The notes beneath the pieces are model-generated. The model did not search any database and was not told the origin of the DNA. It saw nothing but the letters and a program-made list of their open reading frames with translations. The position numbers and the translations under genes are program-made. This document shows, piece after piece, positions 44,405 through 53,096 of a stretch of 64,000 nt of DNA; the stretch's first letter is position 1; each line of letters begins with the position of its first letter. The DNA comes from Alphaproteobacteria bacterium. Lineage in GTDB: Bacteria; Pseudomonadota; Alphaproteobacteria; Micropepsales; Micropepsaceae. Location: NCBI GenBank assembly GCA_947467345.1, contig CANIHD010000009.1:1-64000 (forward strand), written 5' to 3'.

Positions 44405-44661
44405 AGCCTAAAACTCCTGAGCTGCTCCCCCGTGCGGGGGAAGGGCGCGAGCAAGCAAGGGGGCCGGGATACGGAGCAATTGCAGGCCTTTGGCGGGCGG
44501 GATCGGGGTTTGTATAGGAGCGAGGCAGAGCTCTGACAAGCGCACCCGCTTGCGTCGCATATTCCAGCGTCTGTCTGGGAAAAGAAGTGTCCTAAAACAA
44601 AACGGGCGCCCGACAGGGGCGCCCGTTTCGCAAGAGATGTAAGGCCGGATTAGTTGGCCGA
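44405..44661. other. Intergenic region with GC hairpins
   Basis: It contains a CCCCCGTGCGGGGG palindrome near 44426-44439 of the kind repeated between genes in GC-rich genomes, and the terminator at 44601-44629. No open frame or promoter is convincing. Confidence 0.5.
44601..44629 (-). terminator. Rho-independent terminator after MDR copy 2
   Basis: AAACGGGCGCC (44601-44611) pairs with GGCGCCCGTTT (44619-44629). In the minus direction the stem is followed by TGTTTTAGG. It lies 33 bases beyond the stop of the dehydrogenase at 44662 and separates it from the oxygenase operon. Confidence 0.85.
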
Positions 44662-45783
44662 TTAGTTCGGCTGGCCGGACAACCAGGGATTGACGGAGAC
44701 GTGGATCACGTCCGCCGCGCCCTTGTTGCCAACCGATTTCAGCGCCCAATCGACCTGGTCGAGGCCGAAAATGTGGGTGAGCGCCTGCTCGACCGGGTAT
44801 TTGTGCGAGGCAAGAAGGCGAAGAGCCAGCTCGCAAGCCTTGTAGGAATGGCCGCGCGCGCTGACCAGCGACGCGTATTTCTGAGTGACCTTGTAGATCG
44901 GGAAATCCGGGAAGGTCGGCATTTCATTGCCCTGGATGACCAGCTTGCCGGCTTTGCGCTTCAACGCCGCGATACCGAGCAGCATCGGAGCCGTTCCGGC
45001 GCCGGCGGTGCAATCGATCGAGAAATCGACGCCTTTGCCACCGGTTGCCTTCAGGATTTCCTCAAGCGGGTCCTGCTGCATGACGTCGATGACCACGTCG
45101 GCGCCAAAGGCTTTGGCGACTTCAAGACGCCTTTTGTCTTTGGTGGTGCCCGTGATGATCACGACTTCAGCGCCGGCTGCCTTGCAGGCGATGATCTGCG
45201 CCAGACCCTGTTGGCCGGGGCCTTGGATCAGCACGGTCGAGCCGAAGCCGACGCCGGCTTCGAACAGCGCCCATTGCACACCGTTGGACATCGGGGTGGC
45301 GATACCGGCCAGTTCTGCGGTCACCGAGTCCGGAACCTTGTGAACGACGGCATTCCACGGGGCATAGACGTAGTGCGCGAAACCGCCCCAGAGATGCGGG
45401 GCCAGATCAGCCGACGTATAGCCATAGCGGATCGCGTTCGGGTTGGTGTGCCAGTCGGTTTCTTTGCAGTGGCGGTATTCGCCCTGGTGGCACCATTCGC
45501 ACTTCATGCACGGCAGATAGTGCTCGAGAAGGACGCGGTCGCCTTCCTTGACGCCCTTGCGGTCCGACCATTTCTTACTGGCTTTGTACACCACGCCCAC
45601 GTTTTCGTGGCCCATGATGACGTTCTCGATCTTCTTGCCATAATTCTTGACGTCGCTGCCGCAAATGCCGGCGATTTCGACTTTGATGATGGCCGCATCG
45701 TCTCCGATGTCCGGCATATCGAATTCGCGGTAGACCGTTTCATTCGGGCCCATTTTTACGGCTGCAGGGACTTTCTCGACCAC
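44662..45783 (-). CDS. Zinc-dependent medium-chain dehydrogenase (MDR), copy 2
   Basis: 373 residues. Motifs: GICGSDVKNYG and GHENVG (catalytic zinc), CMKCEWCHQGEYRHC (structural zinc), IQGPGQQGLAQIIACKAAG (NAD site). It is a paralog of copy 1, sharing ending blocks RGHSYKACELALRLL and IHVSVNPW. The start is GTG 45783 with GGAGG 7 bases upstream; the ATG just before it is out of frame. It is transcribed alone and ends in a strong hairpin. Confidence 0.85.
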   Translation of the reverse strand: MVEKVPAAVKMGPNETVYREFDMPDIGDDAAIIKVEIAGICGSDVKNYGKKIENVIMGHENVGVVYKASKKWSDRKGVKEGDRVLLEHYLPCMKCEWCHQGEYRHCKETDWHTNPNAIRYGYTSADLAPHLWGGFAHYVYAPWNAVVHKVPDSVTAELAGIATPMSNGVQWALFEAGVGFGSTVLIQGPGQQGLAQIIACKAAGAEVVIITGTTKDKRRLEVAKAFGADVVIDVMQQDPLEEILKATGGKGVDFSIDCTAGAGTAPMLLGIAALKRKAGKLVIQGNEMPTFPDFPIYKVTQKYASLVSARGHSYKACELALRLLASHKYPVEQALTHIFGLDQVDWALKSVGNKGAADVIHVSVNPWLSGQPN

Positions 45784-45907
45784 TTCATGACCTCCTGGGG
45801 ATTTTCTGGGGGTGTGTTACTCGCGTGGGGACCCCCTGTAAACTCTTAACGGATGCGCCATTTCATCCCCTATGGACACCGTGCCTTCTGGGGCCGAAAA
45901 CTCACCT

Positions 45908-46312
45908 ATGAGCGACTACGAGACCGCCCTCCTGGCTTGGCTGCCGAAGGCCCAGACCACCCCTCAGCATGGCCCGGCTCCGCGGTCCGGCGAGGACGAG
46001 GCGGAAGGCGACGACATTTTCGGAGGCGCCAAGCCGAGATCGGTGGATCTGGCGACGCTGGAACGGGTAAGTGCCTGGACTCGCAAGCGTTTCAGTCTTG
46101 CAGCTGACGACGTCGTGACGGTCGCCGAACTCACCTGCCAGCTTCCGGGTTGCCCTCCGCTGGAGACAGTTGTCACCTTCTGGCAAAGTGATGCCCGGCA
46201 CCATTTCAAGCTCCTGAAACCAGTCGCTGAAGTCGAGGAAAGCAATCTGCCTTATGCTTGGCTGAAGGACACGCTGGTGGCGCCCGAGGGCTTCGGCTGC
46301 GACTGCTGCTAG
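45908..46312 (+). CDS. Conserved hypothetical protein with C-terminal CDCC motif
   Basis: 134 residues from ATG 45908, or 146 from ATG 45872; no start has a strong ribosome-binding site. After an acidic low-complexity stretch (GEDEAEGDDIFGG), the domain contains LTCQLPGCPPLETVVTFW, HHFKLLKPVAEVEE and the terminal GFGCDCC. The Cys positions suggest metal or cluster binding. I do not recognise the function. Divergent from MDR copy 2 and upstream of the second decarboxylase-like gene. Confidence 0.65.
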   Translation: MSDYETALLAWLPKAQTTPQHGPAPRSGEDEAEGDDIFGGAKPRSVDLATLERVSAWTRKRFSLAADDVVTVAELTCQLPGCPPLETVVTFWQSDARHHFKLLKPVAEVEESNLPYAWLKDTLVAPEGFGCDCC

Positions 46313-46399
46313 GACGGCGATCCTGGCGCTGAACGGCCCTATAGCGGCGGCGGCGCCTATTCGCTACTCACTTTTCGGAAATCGTCCCGGGGGAGCCAC

Positions 46400-47365
46400 A
46401 TGGACAAAATACCGCTCAGGATTGCCGTTGCCGACAACCCGCATACGCTGGCGGTGAAATCCGGCGCCTTCCCGATTGAAGGCGTCGTGCCCGAATTCAT
46501 CACCATCGTGCCGCAGATCGCCGCCTTCCGGCGCATGGTGCGCGGCCTCGAGTTCGATGTCTGCGAATTGGCCCCGACGACCTATCTGATCGCACGCGCG
46601 CTCGGCGCACCTTACGTGGCGCTGCCCATTTTTCTGATGCGCGCCTTTCATCACAGCGGATTTCTTGTCCGTCCCGAATCCAACATCCGCCACCCCAAGG
46701 ACCTCGAAGGCAAGAAGGTCGGTGTGCGCGCCTATTCGGTGACAACCGGCGTCTGGACCCGGCAGATTTTCATGGATGAATACGGGCTGGATTCTTCCAA
46801 GGTCACTTGGGTGGTCGACGATGAAGAACATGTCGAAGCCCTGAAACTGCCGCGCAACGTCGTGCATACGGCGCCGGACCAATCGCTGGCTGGAATGATG
46901 GCGAGCGGCGAATTGGATGCTGGCCTCGCCGGCAATGCCGGGATTGGCCGCTCCGGCGGGCCGCAATCGGGCACCTGGAAACAGGAGAAGCAGGACTATC
47001 CCGAAATGTTCCCCAATGCGCGCGAACTCGAAACCGAATGGTACAACCGCACCGGCATCTATCCGATGCACGGTACCATTGTGGTGAAGGAAAGCGTGCT
47101 GCTTGAGAATCCGTGGATCGCGTATTCGATCTTCGACACATTCCTGCAGGCGAAGAATGAATGGCTGAAGCGATTGCCGACGCTGGAGACGGCGACCGAC
47201 AAGAAATATCGCGAGCTTTCTAAGATCGTGGGCGATCCCATGCCCTACGGAATGGAAGCGAACAAGCCGGCGATTGAGGCCTTGATCGATACGGCCTTTA
47301 AGACAGGCCTCACCCATCGGCGCCTGTCGGTGGCGGAAACCTTCTTCAATCCCGAATCCCTTTAA
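46400..47365 (+). CDS. 4,5-dihydroxyphthalate decarboxylase-like protein, copy 2
   Basis: 321 residues, no signal peptide, GGGGGAG ribosome-binding site. It belongs to the same family as 38307-39365 and 51221-52165: LRIAVADNPHTLAVKSGAFPIEG, FDVCELAPTTYLIARA, AFHHSGFLVRPESNIRHPKDLEGKKVGV, and DPMPYGMEANKPAIEAL. Placed directly upstream of the large TonB receptor, it could act in the same uptake and catabolic route. Confidence 0.82.
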   Translation: MDKIPLRIAVADNPHTLAVKSGAFPIEGVVPEFITIVPQIAAFRRMVRGLEFDVCELAPTTYLIARALGAPYVALPIFLMRAFHHSGFLVRPESNIRHPKDLEGKKVGVRAYSVTTGVWTRQIFMDEYGLDSSKVTWVVDDEEHVEALKLPRNVVHTAPDQSLAGMMASGELDAGLAGNAGIGRSGGPQSGTWKQEKQDYPEMFPNARELETEWYNRTGIYPMHGTIVVKESVLLENPWIAYSIFDTFLQAKNEWLKRLPTLETATDKKYRELSKIVGDPMPYGMEANKPAIEALIDTAFKTGLTHRRLSVAETFFNPESL

Positions 47366-47466
47366 GTTATTCCTCTAAGTTTTTGCAGTGCAGCACATTT
47401 GGGGCGCCGCGAATTGCATTTCGGCGTTTCACTGGCGTGCGGCTCGTGCTATTTATTGTCTCAACA

Positions 47467-47496
47467 CGGACATGTGAGAATTTTTCACTATGTCCG
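47467..47496. promoter_or_regulatory. Long inverted repeat upstream of the TonB receptor gene
   Basis: CGGACATGTGA (47467-47477) and TCACTATGTCCG (47485-47496) pair along 11 bases with a single bulged T, around a 7-base AT loop. It lies 110 bases upstream of the receptor start. It may be an operator or a 5'-leader hairpin. Confidence 0.5.
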
Positions 47497-47605
47497 GCGT
47501 GCAGCGTCAGCGTCAGCGTTTGACTTTGCGTTCGTTCGCATTCGGGTTCGTTGCTTCAATCAACACATGAAGATCGCAGCACATGCGATCATTCGGGGGG
47601 ACGTT

Positions 47606-50600
47606 ATGTCGTCACATGAATTGCGCGCCTCGCGGCGCGCGACTCTGCGCCTGTCATTGCTTCTTGGCTCGGCATCTCTATTCGCCATCGCTTCCAGCGA
47701 TGCAGCACGGGCTGCCGCCCAGCCGGTTGCCGCTGCGGCGCCGGCCGAGGAAGAAATCCTGATCACCGGTTCACTCATCCGCGGTGCGCCCGCGGTCGGC
47801 GTGCCCGTCACCGCCGTCGGCGAAGAGGAATTCGAGAAGGTCGGCGCTGTTACGATCTCGGAGATGCTGGCCAACGTGCCTGCCATCGCGGGCAATGTGA
47901 GCGTCAACACGGTCGAAGTTTCCGGCGCCAACCGGCAGAGATTTCAGAACGCGGAAATTCACGGCATCGGCGGGCAATCGACCGCGACCCTTTTGATGAT
48001 CAACGGCCGCCGCCATCCGGGCCAGGGCACCAATCTCGAAAACGTCGATCCCTCCATCATCCCGAGCCTTGCGGTGGAGCGCGTCGACGTACTCGCGGCA
48101 GGCGCATCGGCCACTTACGGCTCCGACGCTGTTGCGGGCGTGATCAATGTCGTCATGAAGCGCGGCTTCAACGGCGCCATTACCCAATTGCGCGCCACGG
48201 TTTCGACAGATCTCGGATGGGACAGCGCGCGCTACAACGCGGCTCAACTTTACGGAACGACATGGGACACGCTTGGCGCGTTTGGTCCCGGCGGGCTGAC
48301 GGTCAGCTATGAATGGTGGGATCAGAAAGCCGTTCCCGGCACCAAAGATCACGCGGGACGCGAGTATCTGACCACCGATTTCGAACCATTCGGATATGAC
48401 GACCGCACACCTTTGGGCTCCAGCTATCCGGGCGTCGTTTCATTCGGCAATTCAAACGCCAACGCAAATCCTTCCACCACGCTGACGGTACCGTCGGGTG
48501 GCAGCGTCGCCATCGGGCCGCAGCGCAGCGACAAATATTGCACGAATTGTCTTTTGATCCCGGTGGGTACGGGTTGGGATTTCGGCGCACAGGCGCCTGG
48601 AGCAACGGTCTCGTGGGCCACATTGGTCGCCAATCCGATGGCGCCTGGCAAAAATAATTTCCGTTCGCCTTACGAGTTCGCGACCATGAACCCGCATGGC
48701 TCGGCGAATTACGCGACGCTGACCTTCGACCAGCAGATTTCCGAGAACATGTTCGGGCTCGGGCCGGTGGGCCTCTTCGTCGACGCCTATTATATGAACC
48801 GCCGCTACGACACGACCTATCCGGGTGGCTACAGCCCATCAGTGCGCACCATCACGCCGGCTAACGGAACGACGGTTCCGACCAACAACCCATACCGCCC
48901 GTCAGGTGTGCCGGCGGGGACAGTGGTCCGTACGCATTATTCGTTGATGAAGGAGTTCCCATCTCATTCGACGGAAGGTTCGATCAGCCAAGGCTATGCC
49001 TTTGGATTGAACTTCGACGAATTGCCCTATGACTGGCACGGCAAGGCATATTTCTCGACGACCGAGGAATATAGCTGGTCGTTCATGCGCAATCTGGTCA
49101 ATCCGAACGCGTTCGATGCGGCGGTCGGCAATACCATCGCTTCGACGGCGGCAAGCGGTTCGACGCCCGCGCATTCCGCCTATTCCAAGCCGGCGAATAT
49201 TCCATACCTCAACACGTTCTGCGATGCGCTGGTTTATCAGTGCAATTCACCGCAGACATTGGAGTTCATTCGCGCTTTCCGCGATGACGATTCCAACTTC
49301 AATGATCGCCAGTTCGGCTTGAATTTCGATGGTCCGATTTTTGATTTCCCATTCCTGGGCGGGCCAATCCTCGGCGCGGTCGGCTTCGAAAAACTGTCGC
49401 AGCATTTTTACCTGCGCAGCTATCGCAACGAGAACACGTTCCATCCGGAAATTACGACGAACTCGCTGCAATACAACAAGCAGCTCAACTGGGCGGTCTT
49501 CGGACAGGTGAATATTCCCGTCATCACCGACCGCAATGCGCTTCCCTTTGTCAAAGGGCTCTTGTTCGAACTTGGCTATCGCTATGACGATTATTACTAC
49601 GCCGGCAACAAGGTGAAGACGCCAAAATTGGCGGCGAACTGGGATGTGGGCAGCGGCCTGACGCTACGTGGCGCGGTAGGTTCTTCCTTCAACACGCCCG
49701 GCTTCGGGTTGATCACCAATTACGAAGGCATTCGCGAACGGCATGGCATGGTGAACAAGGGTTTCCTCGCCGGAAATCTTGTTCTCGATTGTCCTGCACA
49801 CACTTTGCTGGGCAATGCTGCCGGCGCCGCGGTTCCGGGATCGTTGCAGGCGAAACTCAATCCCAATTGTCTTGGCGCGGTGGGCCGTCCGGCAGATCCT
49901 GGTGCAGGCACGGATCAATCGATCACGCGTCCCGTCGGGTTCGATCTCGGACCCTCGCTCTTCTTTCTGCGCGGTGAAGCATTGGGTCCGGAAACCGCCG
50001 ATCAATGGTCTCTCGGATTCAATTTCGCGCCGCGTCCGGATGATCCGTACACAGGCATTCTCTTCGGCCTAAGTGTGGATGTGAGCTGGTGGAACATTCA
50101 GCGTGAAGGGCTGATCAACACGATCAATGCCGGCGAAGGCGTGAACGATCCGAGCTCTTTCGACTACGCGCAGACCACTCTGGCGAACGGCGACCCCTAT
50201 ACCTCGCGCTATATCGCGATACCTCGTCCGGATTTGCCGCTGACGGCGCCTGAAAACGCAACGTTCAAACAGATCATCGACGATCTGATTGGGAGCGGCA
50301 AAGCCGAGTACGATCCCAATTCGGTGCCCTTCGTCAAATTCCTGACCTACTCGAGCACGTTCAACACGCAAGGCTTCGAGCAATATTCGGGAATCGATTT
50401 CAGCCTTGCTTACGATTGGGACATGGGCGCATTCGGTTCGATGGGCGCCAGTGTTTCCGGTGACTACCGCCTGCGGCATCGTACGCAGAATGGTATCGGT
50501 AGCCCGATCATTGACGACTACACCCAAACGATTCGGGGTACCGACACCGTCGAAGGACAAAATTCCGGTCACCAGCTCCAACGCGCACGCTTCAATCTGC

Positions 50601-51073
50601 GGTGGACCGATGCGGACGCGACGTGGAACGTCAATCTCGGCTCGACATGGATACCGCATACATTCAACGGCGGCATTCCACCGGCGTGCTTCTGGCGCGA
50701 CGATTACGGTCCCGGCACGACATGGGCGCAAGCACGAGGTTATGCCGGATGTTATCCCGGTTCGCCTTTCTATCCGCAGCCGGCCTTGAAGGCGCAAGGC
50801 GCTAATGACGTGGATATTACGGAGCAAGAATTTGCCGGCGTATTGCAGCCGTCGCAGATGTTCTTCGACCTCGCCATTGCCTACAGCACGGGCGACATGC
50901 CGACGAATGCCTATCTGCAGAATCTGCGGATCACGCTGAACGTCAACAACATCCTTAACCGTCTGCCGTCGGCCATCGACTATGACGGCAGAACGGCCAG
51001 CGGCAGCCAACGCATCCGCCAAGGCAACCCGCTGCAACGGACGGTCGGGCTGACGATCACGAAAACCTTCTGA
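47606..51073 (+). CDS. Large TonB-dependent receptor
   Basis: 1155 residues from ATG 47606 (GGGGGGA site), chosen over ATG 47567. A long signal peptide ends near DAARA. Then come AEEEILITGSLIRGAPAVG (TonB box region), a plug with NAEIHGIGGQSTATLLMINGRRHPG and VERVDVLAAGASATYGSDAVAGVINV, and a large barrel ending GLTITKTF with the terminal Phe required for outer-membrane insertion. This size class in alphaproteobacteria takes up oligosaccharides, aromatics or polymers. It sits between two decarboxylase-like genes and ends at a strong terminator. Confidence 0.92.
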   Translation: MSSHELRASRRATLRLSLLLGSASLFAIASSDAARAAAQPVAAAAPAEEEILITGSLIRGAPAVGVPVTAVGEEEFEKVGAVTISEMLANVPAIAGNVSVNTVEVSGANRQRFQNAEIHGIGGQSTATLLMINGRRHPGQGTNLENVDPSIIPSLAVERVDVLAAGASATYGSDAVAGVINVVMKRGFNGAITQLRATVSTDLGWDSARYNAAQLYGTTWDTLGAFGPGGLTVSYEWWDQKAVPGTKDHAGREYLTTDFEPFGYDDRTPLGSSYPGVVSFGNSNANANPSTTLTVPSGGSVAIGPQRSDKYCTNCLLIPVGTGWDFGAQAPGATVSWATLVANPMAPGKNNFRSPYEFATMNPHGSANYATLTFDQQISENMFGLGPVGLFVDAYYMNRRYDTTYPGGYSPSVRTITPANGTTVPTNNPYRPSGVPAGTVVRTHYSLMKEFPSHSTEGSISQGYAFGLNFDELPYDWHGKAYFSTTEEYSWSFMRNLVNPNAFDAAVGNTIASTAASGSTPAHSAYSKPANIPYLNTFCDALVYQCNSPQTLEFIRAFRDDDSNFNDRQFGLNFDGPIFDFPFLGGPILGAVGFEKLSQHFYLRSYRNENTFHPEITTNSLQYNKQLNWAVFGQVNIPVITDRNALPFVKGLLFELGYRYDDYYYAGNKVKTPKLAANWDVGSGLTLRGAVGSSFNTPGFGLITNYEGIRERHGMVNKGFLAGNLVLDCPAHTLLGNAAGAAVPGSLQAKLNPNCLGAVGRPADPGAGTDQSITRPVGFDLGPSLFFLRGEALGPETADQWSLGFNFAPRPDDPYTGILFGLSVDVSWWNIQREGLINTINAGEGVNDPSSFDYAQTTLANGDPYTSRYIAIPRPDLPLTAPENATFKQIIDDLIGSGKAEYDPNSVPFVKFLTYSSTFNTQGFEQYSGIDFSLAYDWDMGAFGSMGASVSGDYRLRHRTQNGIGSPIIDDYTQTIRGTDTVEGQNSGHQLQRARFNLRWTDADATWNVNLGSTWIPHTFNGGIPPACFWRDDYGPGTTWAQARGYAGCYPGSPFYPQPALKAQGANDVDITEQEFAGVLQPSQMFFDLAIAYSTGDMPTNAYLQNLRITLNVNNILNRLPSAIDYDGRTASGSQRIRQGNPLQRTVGLTITKTF

Positions 51074-51089
51074 TCTAGCGGTCTTCCCC

Positions 51090-51124
51090 AGGCGTCGCAG
51101 GCTGTGTCTGCGGCGCCTTTTTTT
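51090..51124 (+). terminator. Rho-independent terminator after the large TonB receptor
   Basis: AGGCG-T-CGCAG (51090-51100) pairs with CTGCG-G-CGCCT (51108-51118), followed by seven T residues (51118-51124), 17 bases after the stop codon. Confidence 0.9.
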
Positions 51125-51220
51125 GCCCGGGCGGCAGGGTGGCCGGTGCTCTCGACGGCGCGCCTCGACCTGGCTTAAAAGGCTCAGCCTTTACCGCCCG
51201 CATTTTTCAAAGAGACACCG

Positions 51221-52165
51221 ATGTCCGACCTGAACCTGAAGACCGTCACCCGCACCGCGGGGAACAACAAAGCGCTCAAAGACGGCACCGTGAAGCCGCA
51301 CGGGTTTTCGTTCGCCTTCGAGGAAGTCGATCCGCTGATTGCTGCCTTCCGCAGGATGGTGCGCGGCTCCGAGTTCGACATCTGTGAACTCGCCATCACC
51401 ACTTATATTTGCGCCAAGGCGCACGGCAAACGCTTCACCGCCATCCCCGTGTTTCTGGTGCGGGCATTTCATCATGGCGCCATTCTGGTCAACACCAAGG
51501 CCGGCATCCGCACGCCGAAAGATCTTGAAGGGCGCAAAGTGGGCGTCAATCGCGGCTACACCGTTACCACCGGCGTGTGGGCCCGCGCGGTTTTGCAGGA
51601 CGAGTACGGCGTGGATTTGTCGAAGATCACTTGGGTGCTTTCCGGCGACGAACATGTCCAGGAATATAAGGCGCCATCAAACGTGGCGCCGATTGAGAAG
51701 GACAAAAAGATGGCCGACATGTTGATCGCGGGCGAACTCGCCGCTGCCATCGGCATCGAGGTTGATCATCCCGATGTGCAGCCGCTTATTCCCAATGCGT
51801 TGGAAGCCGGCATCTCGGCGCTGAAATCGCGCGGGCATTATCCGATCAACCATCTTGTGGTGATCCGCGATGAGCTTTTGGAGGCGCATCCGAATCTGGC
51901 CCGCGACGTGTTTGACACGTTCGCCGAAGCGAAGCGAATTTATGTCGCGAAGCTCAAGGCCGGCACCATCGAGAAGCCGACCGAGCAAGACGAAATCCAT
52001 CGCCGCGTCATGGAGATCACGGGCGATCCGTTGCCCTACGGCATCGAATCCAATCGCCGCGTGCTGGAGGATCTGGTGGGACATGCGTACACGCAAGGCA
52101 TCATCACCCGCCGCACGAAAGTGGAAGAGCTCTTCACCAAAGACTCAGGCACGCTGAGCGCGTGA
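51221..52165 (+). CDS. 4,5-dihydroxyphthalate decarboxylase-like protein, copy 3
   Basis: 314 residues. It shares with copy 2 FRRMVRGSEFDICELA, VRAFHHGAILVNTKAGIRTPKDLEGRKVGV, GYTVTTGVWARAVLQDEYGVDLSKITWV and GDPLPYGIESNRRVLEDL. The first beta-strand region is shorter than in the other copies (no LRIAV-x-D opening), so the start region has diverged. No signal peptide. Convergent with the alpha/beta hydrolase gene. Confidence 0.8.
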   Translation: MSDLNLKTVTRTAGNNKALKDGTVKPHGFSFAFEEVDPLIAAFRRMVRGSEFDICELAITTYICAKAHGKRFTAIPVFLVRAFHHGAILVNTKAGIRTPKDLEGRKVGVNRGYTVTTGVWARAVLQDEYGVDLSKITWVLSGDEHVQEYKAPSNVAPIEKDKKMADMLIAGELAAAIGIEVDHPDVQPLIPNALEAGISALKSRGHYPINHLVVIRDELLEAHPNLARDVFDTFAEAKRIYVAKLKAGTIEKPTEQDEIHRRVMEITGDPLPYGIESNRRVLEDLVGHAYTQGIITRRTKVEELFTKDSGTLSA

Positions 52166-52175
52166 GCCGGCGAAA

Positions 52176-53033
52176 TCAGCTGGCGGTTGCTTTGTCCAGG
52201 AATTCGAGCACGCGCGTGGGCGCCGTGGCTTCCGTTTGCTGCGCCACCGGCACATCCCAATATTCGCTTTTCGGGAAGCACTCTTCGAAATAGCGCGCGG
52301 CGCTGGTGGCGTGGGCGGGGTCATGGCCCGGCACAACAAGCACCGGAATATCGCAGCGCATCATGTCTTCCGGTTCGGCGCCCGGCGCGGTGTCGCGGTC
52401 TAGCAGCGTGCGCGCCATGCCGGCGACGATGAGTTTGTATTTCTCCACATCCTGCTTGCCGTAAAGCTCCGCGAAAGCGCGGTCGCTACGCAAGACGGAC
52501 GCCCACGGTCCGCCACGCGGGTCTTCGCCAAAGCTTTTATTGTTGCTTTGCGCCAGCTCCACCACGCCATTCAGCCCGTGGCCGACGACATAGGCGAGGT
52601 GAATTGCAAAACGCTGATGGCCACTGAGACGGTATTTCGGTCCGCCCACTGGCCACCACAGCACCAGACTTTTCACGCGCTCAGGGTGGAGAATGCCGAA
52701 CAACGCCACCGGCGAAACGCCCATGCAGCCGCCCATGATGTGGGCTTTCTCGTGCCCGAGAAAATCCAGCAGCCCGCGCCCTTGCGCCACATAGTCGGCC
52801 CAGGTGACGCGCTCGACGCGTCCGCCCGAAGCGCCGCATTCGCGCCGGTCGAACACGATGCAGGTGTATTTCTTCGGCAAATGGTCGAGGAATTTGACCG
52901 TCTTATAGATGCTCTGGCTGCTCCATTTTTCGACCGTCGCGTCGAAGCCGCCGGGCGCATACATCAGCAGCGGCGGACCTTCGCCGATCACTTCGTAACG
53001 CGTCTTGATGCCGCCGATGTCCGCAAATGCCAT
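52176..53033 (-). CDS. Alpha/beta hydrolase with Cys in the nucleophile elbow
   Basis: 285 residues from ATG 53033 (AAGGTGG site 6 bases upstream; GTG 53042 is too close to it). The fold is clear: PPLLMYAPGGFDA, FDRRECGASGG and HIMGGCMGVSPVALFG. The nucleophile elbow is G-G-C-M-G with C103 rather than Ser. An acid is available in PGHDPAHA. The usual C-terminal GxGH histidine is not seen; that stretch reads PVAQQTEATAP. It may be a Cys-dependent C-C or lactone hydrolase, or a non-hydrolytic family member. Paired with the PanB-like gene upstream. Confidence 0.8.
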   Translation of the reverse strand: MAFADIGGIKTRYEVIGEGPPLLMYAPGGFDATVEKWSSQSIYKTVKFLDHLPKKYTCIVFDRRECGASGGRVERVTWADYVAQGRGLLDFLGHEKAHIMGGCMGVSPVALFGILHPERVKSLVLWWPVGGPKYRLSGHQRFAIHLAYVVGHGLNGVVELAQSNNKSFGEDPRGGPWASVLRSDRAFAELYGKQDVEKYKLIVAGMARTLLDRDTAPGAEPEDMMRCDIPVLVVPGHDPAHATSAARYFEECFPKSEYWDVPVAQQTEATAPTRVLEFLDKATAS

Positions 53034-53096
53034 GTTGTCCACCTTGTCAGGGATGCCTAAACCGAAGGGACGCCTAAACCGCTCCGTCCATCACGC

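Noticed and set aside
47503-47519. CAGCGT short tandem repeat before the TonB receptor
   Set aside because: Less than three full units and no link to a reading frame; too short to suggest phase variation.
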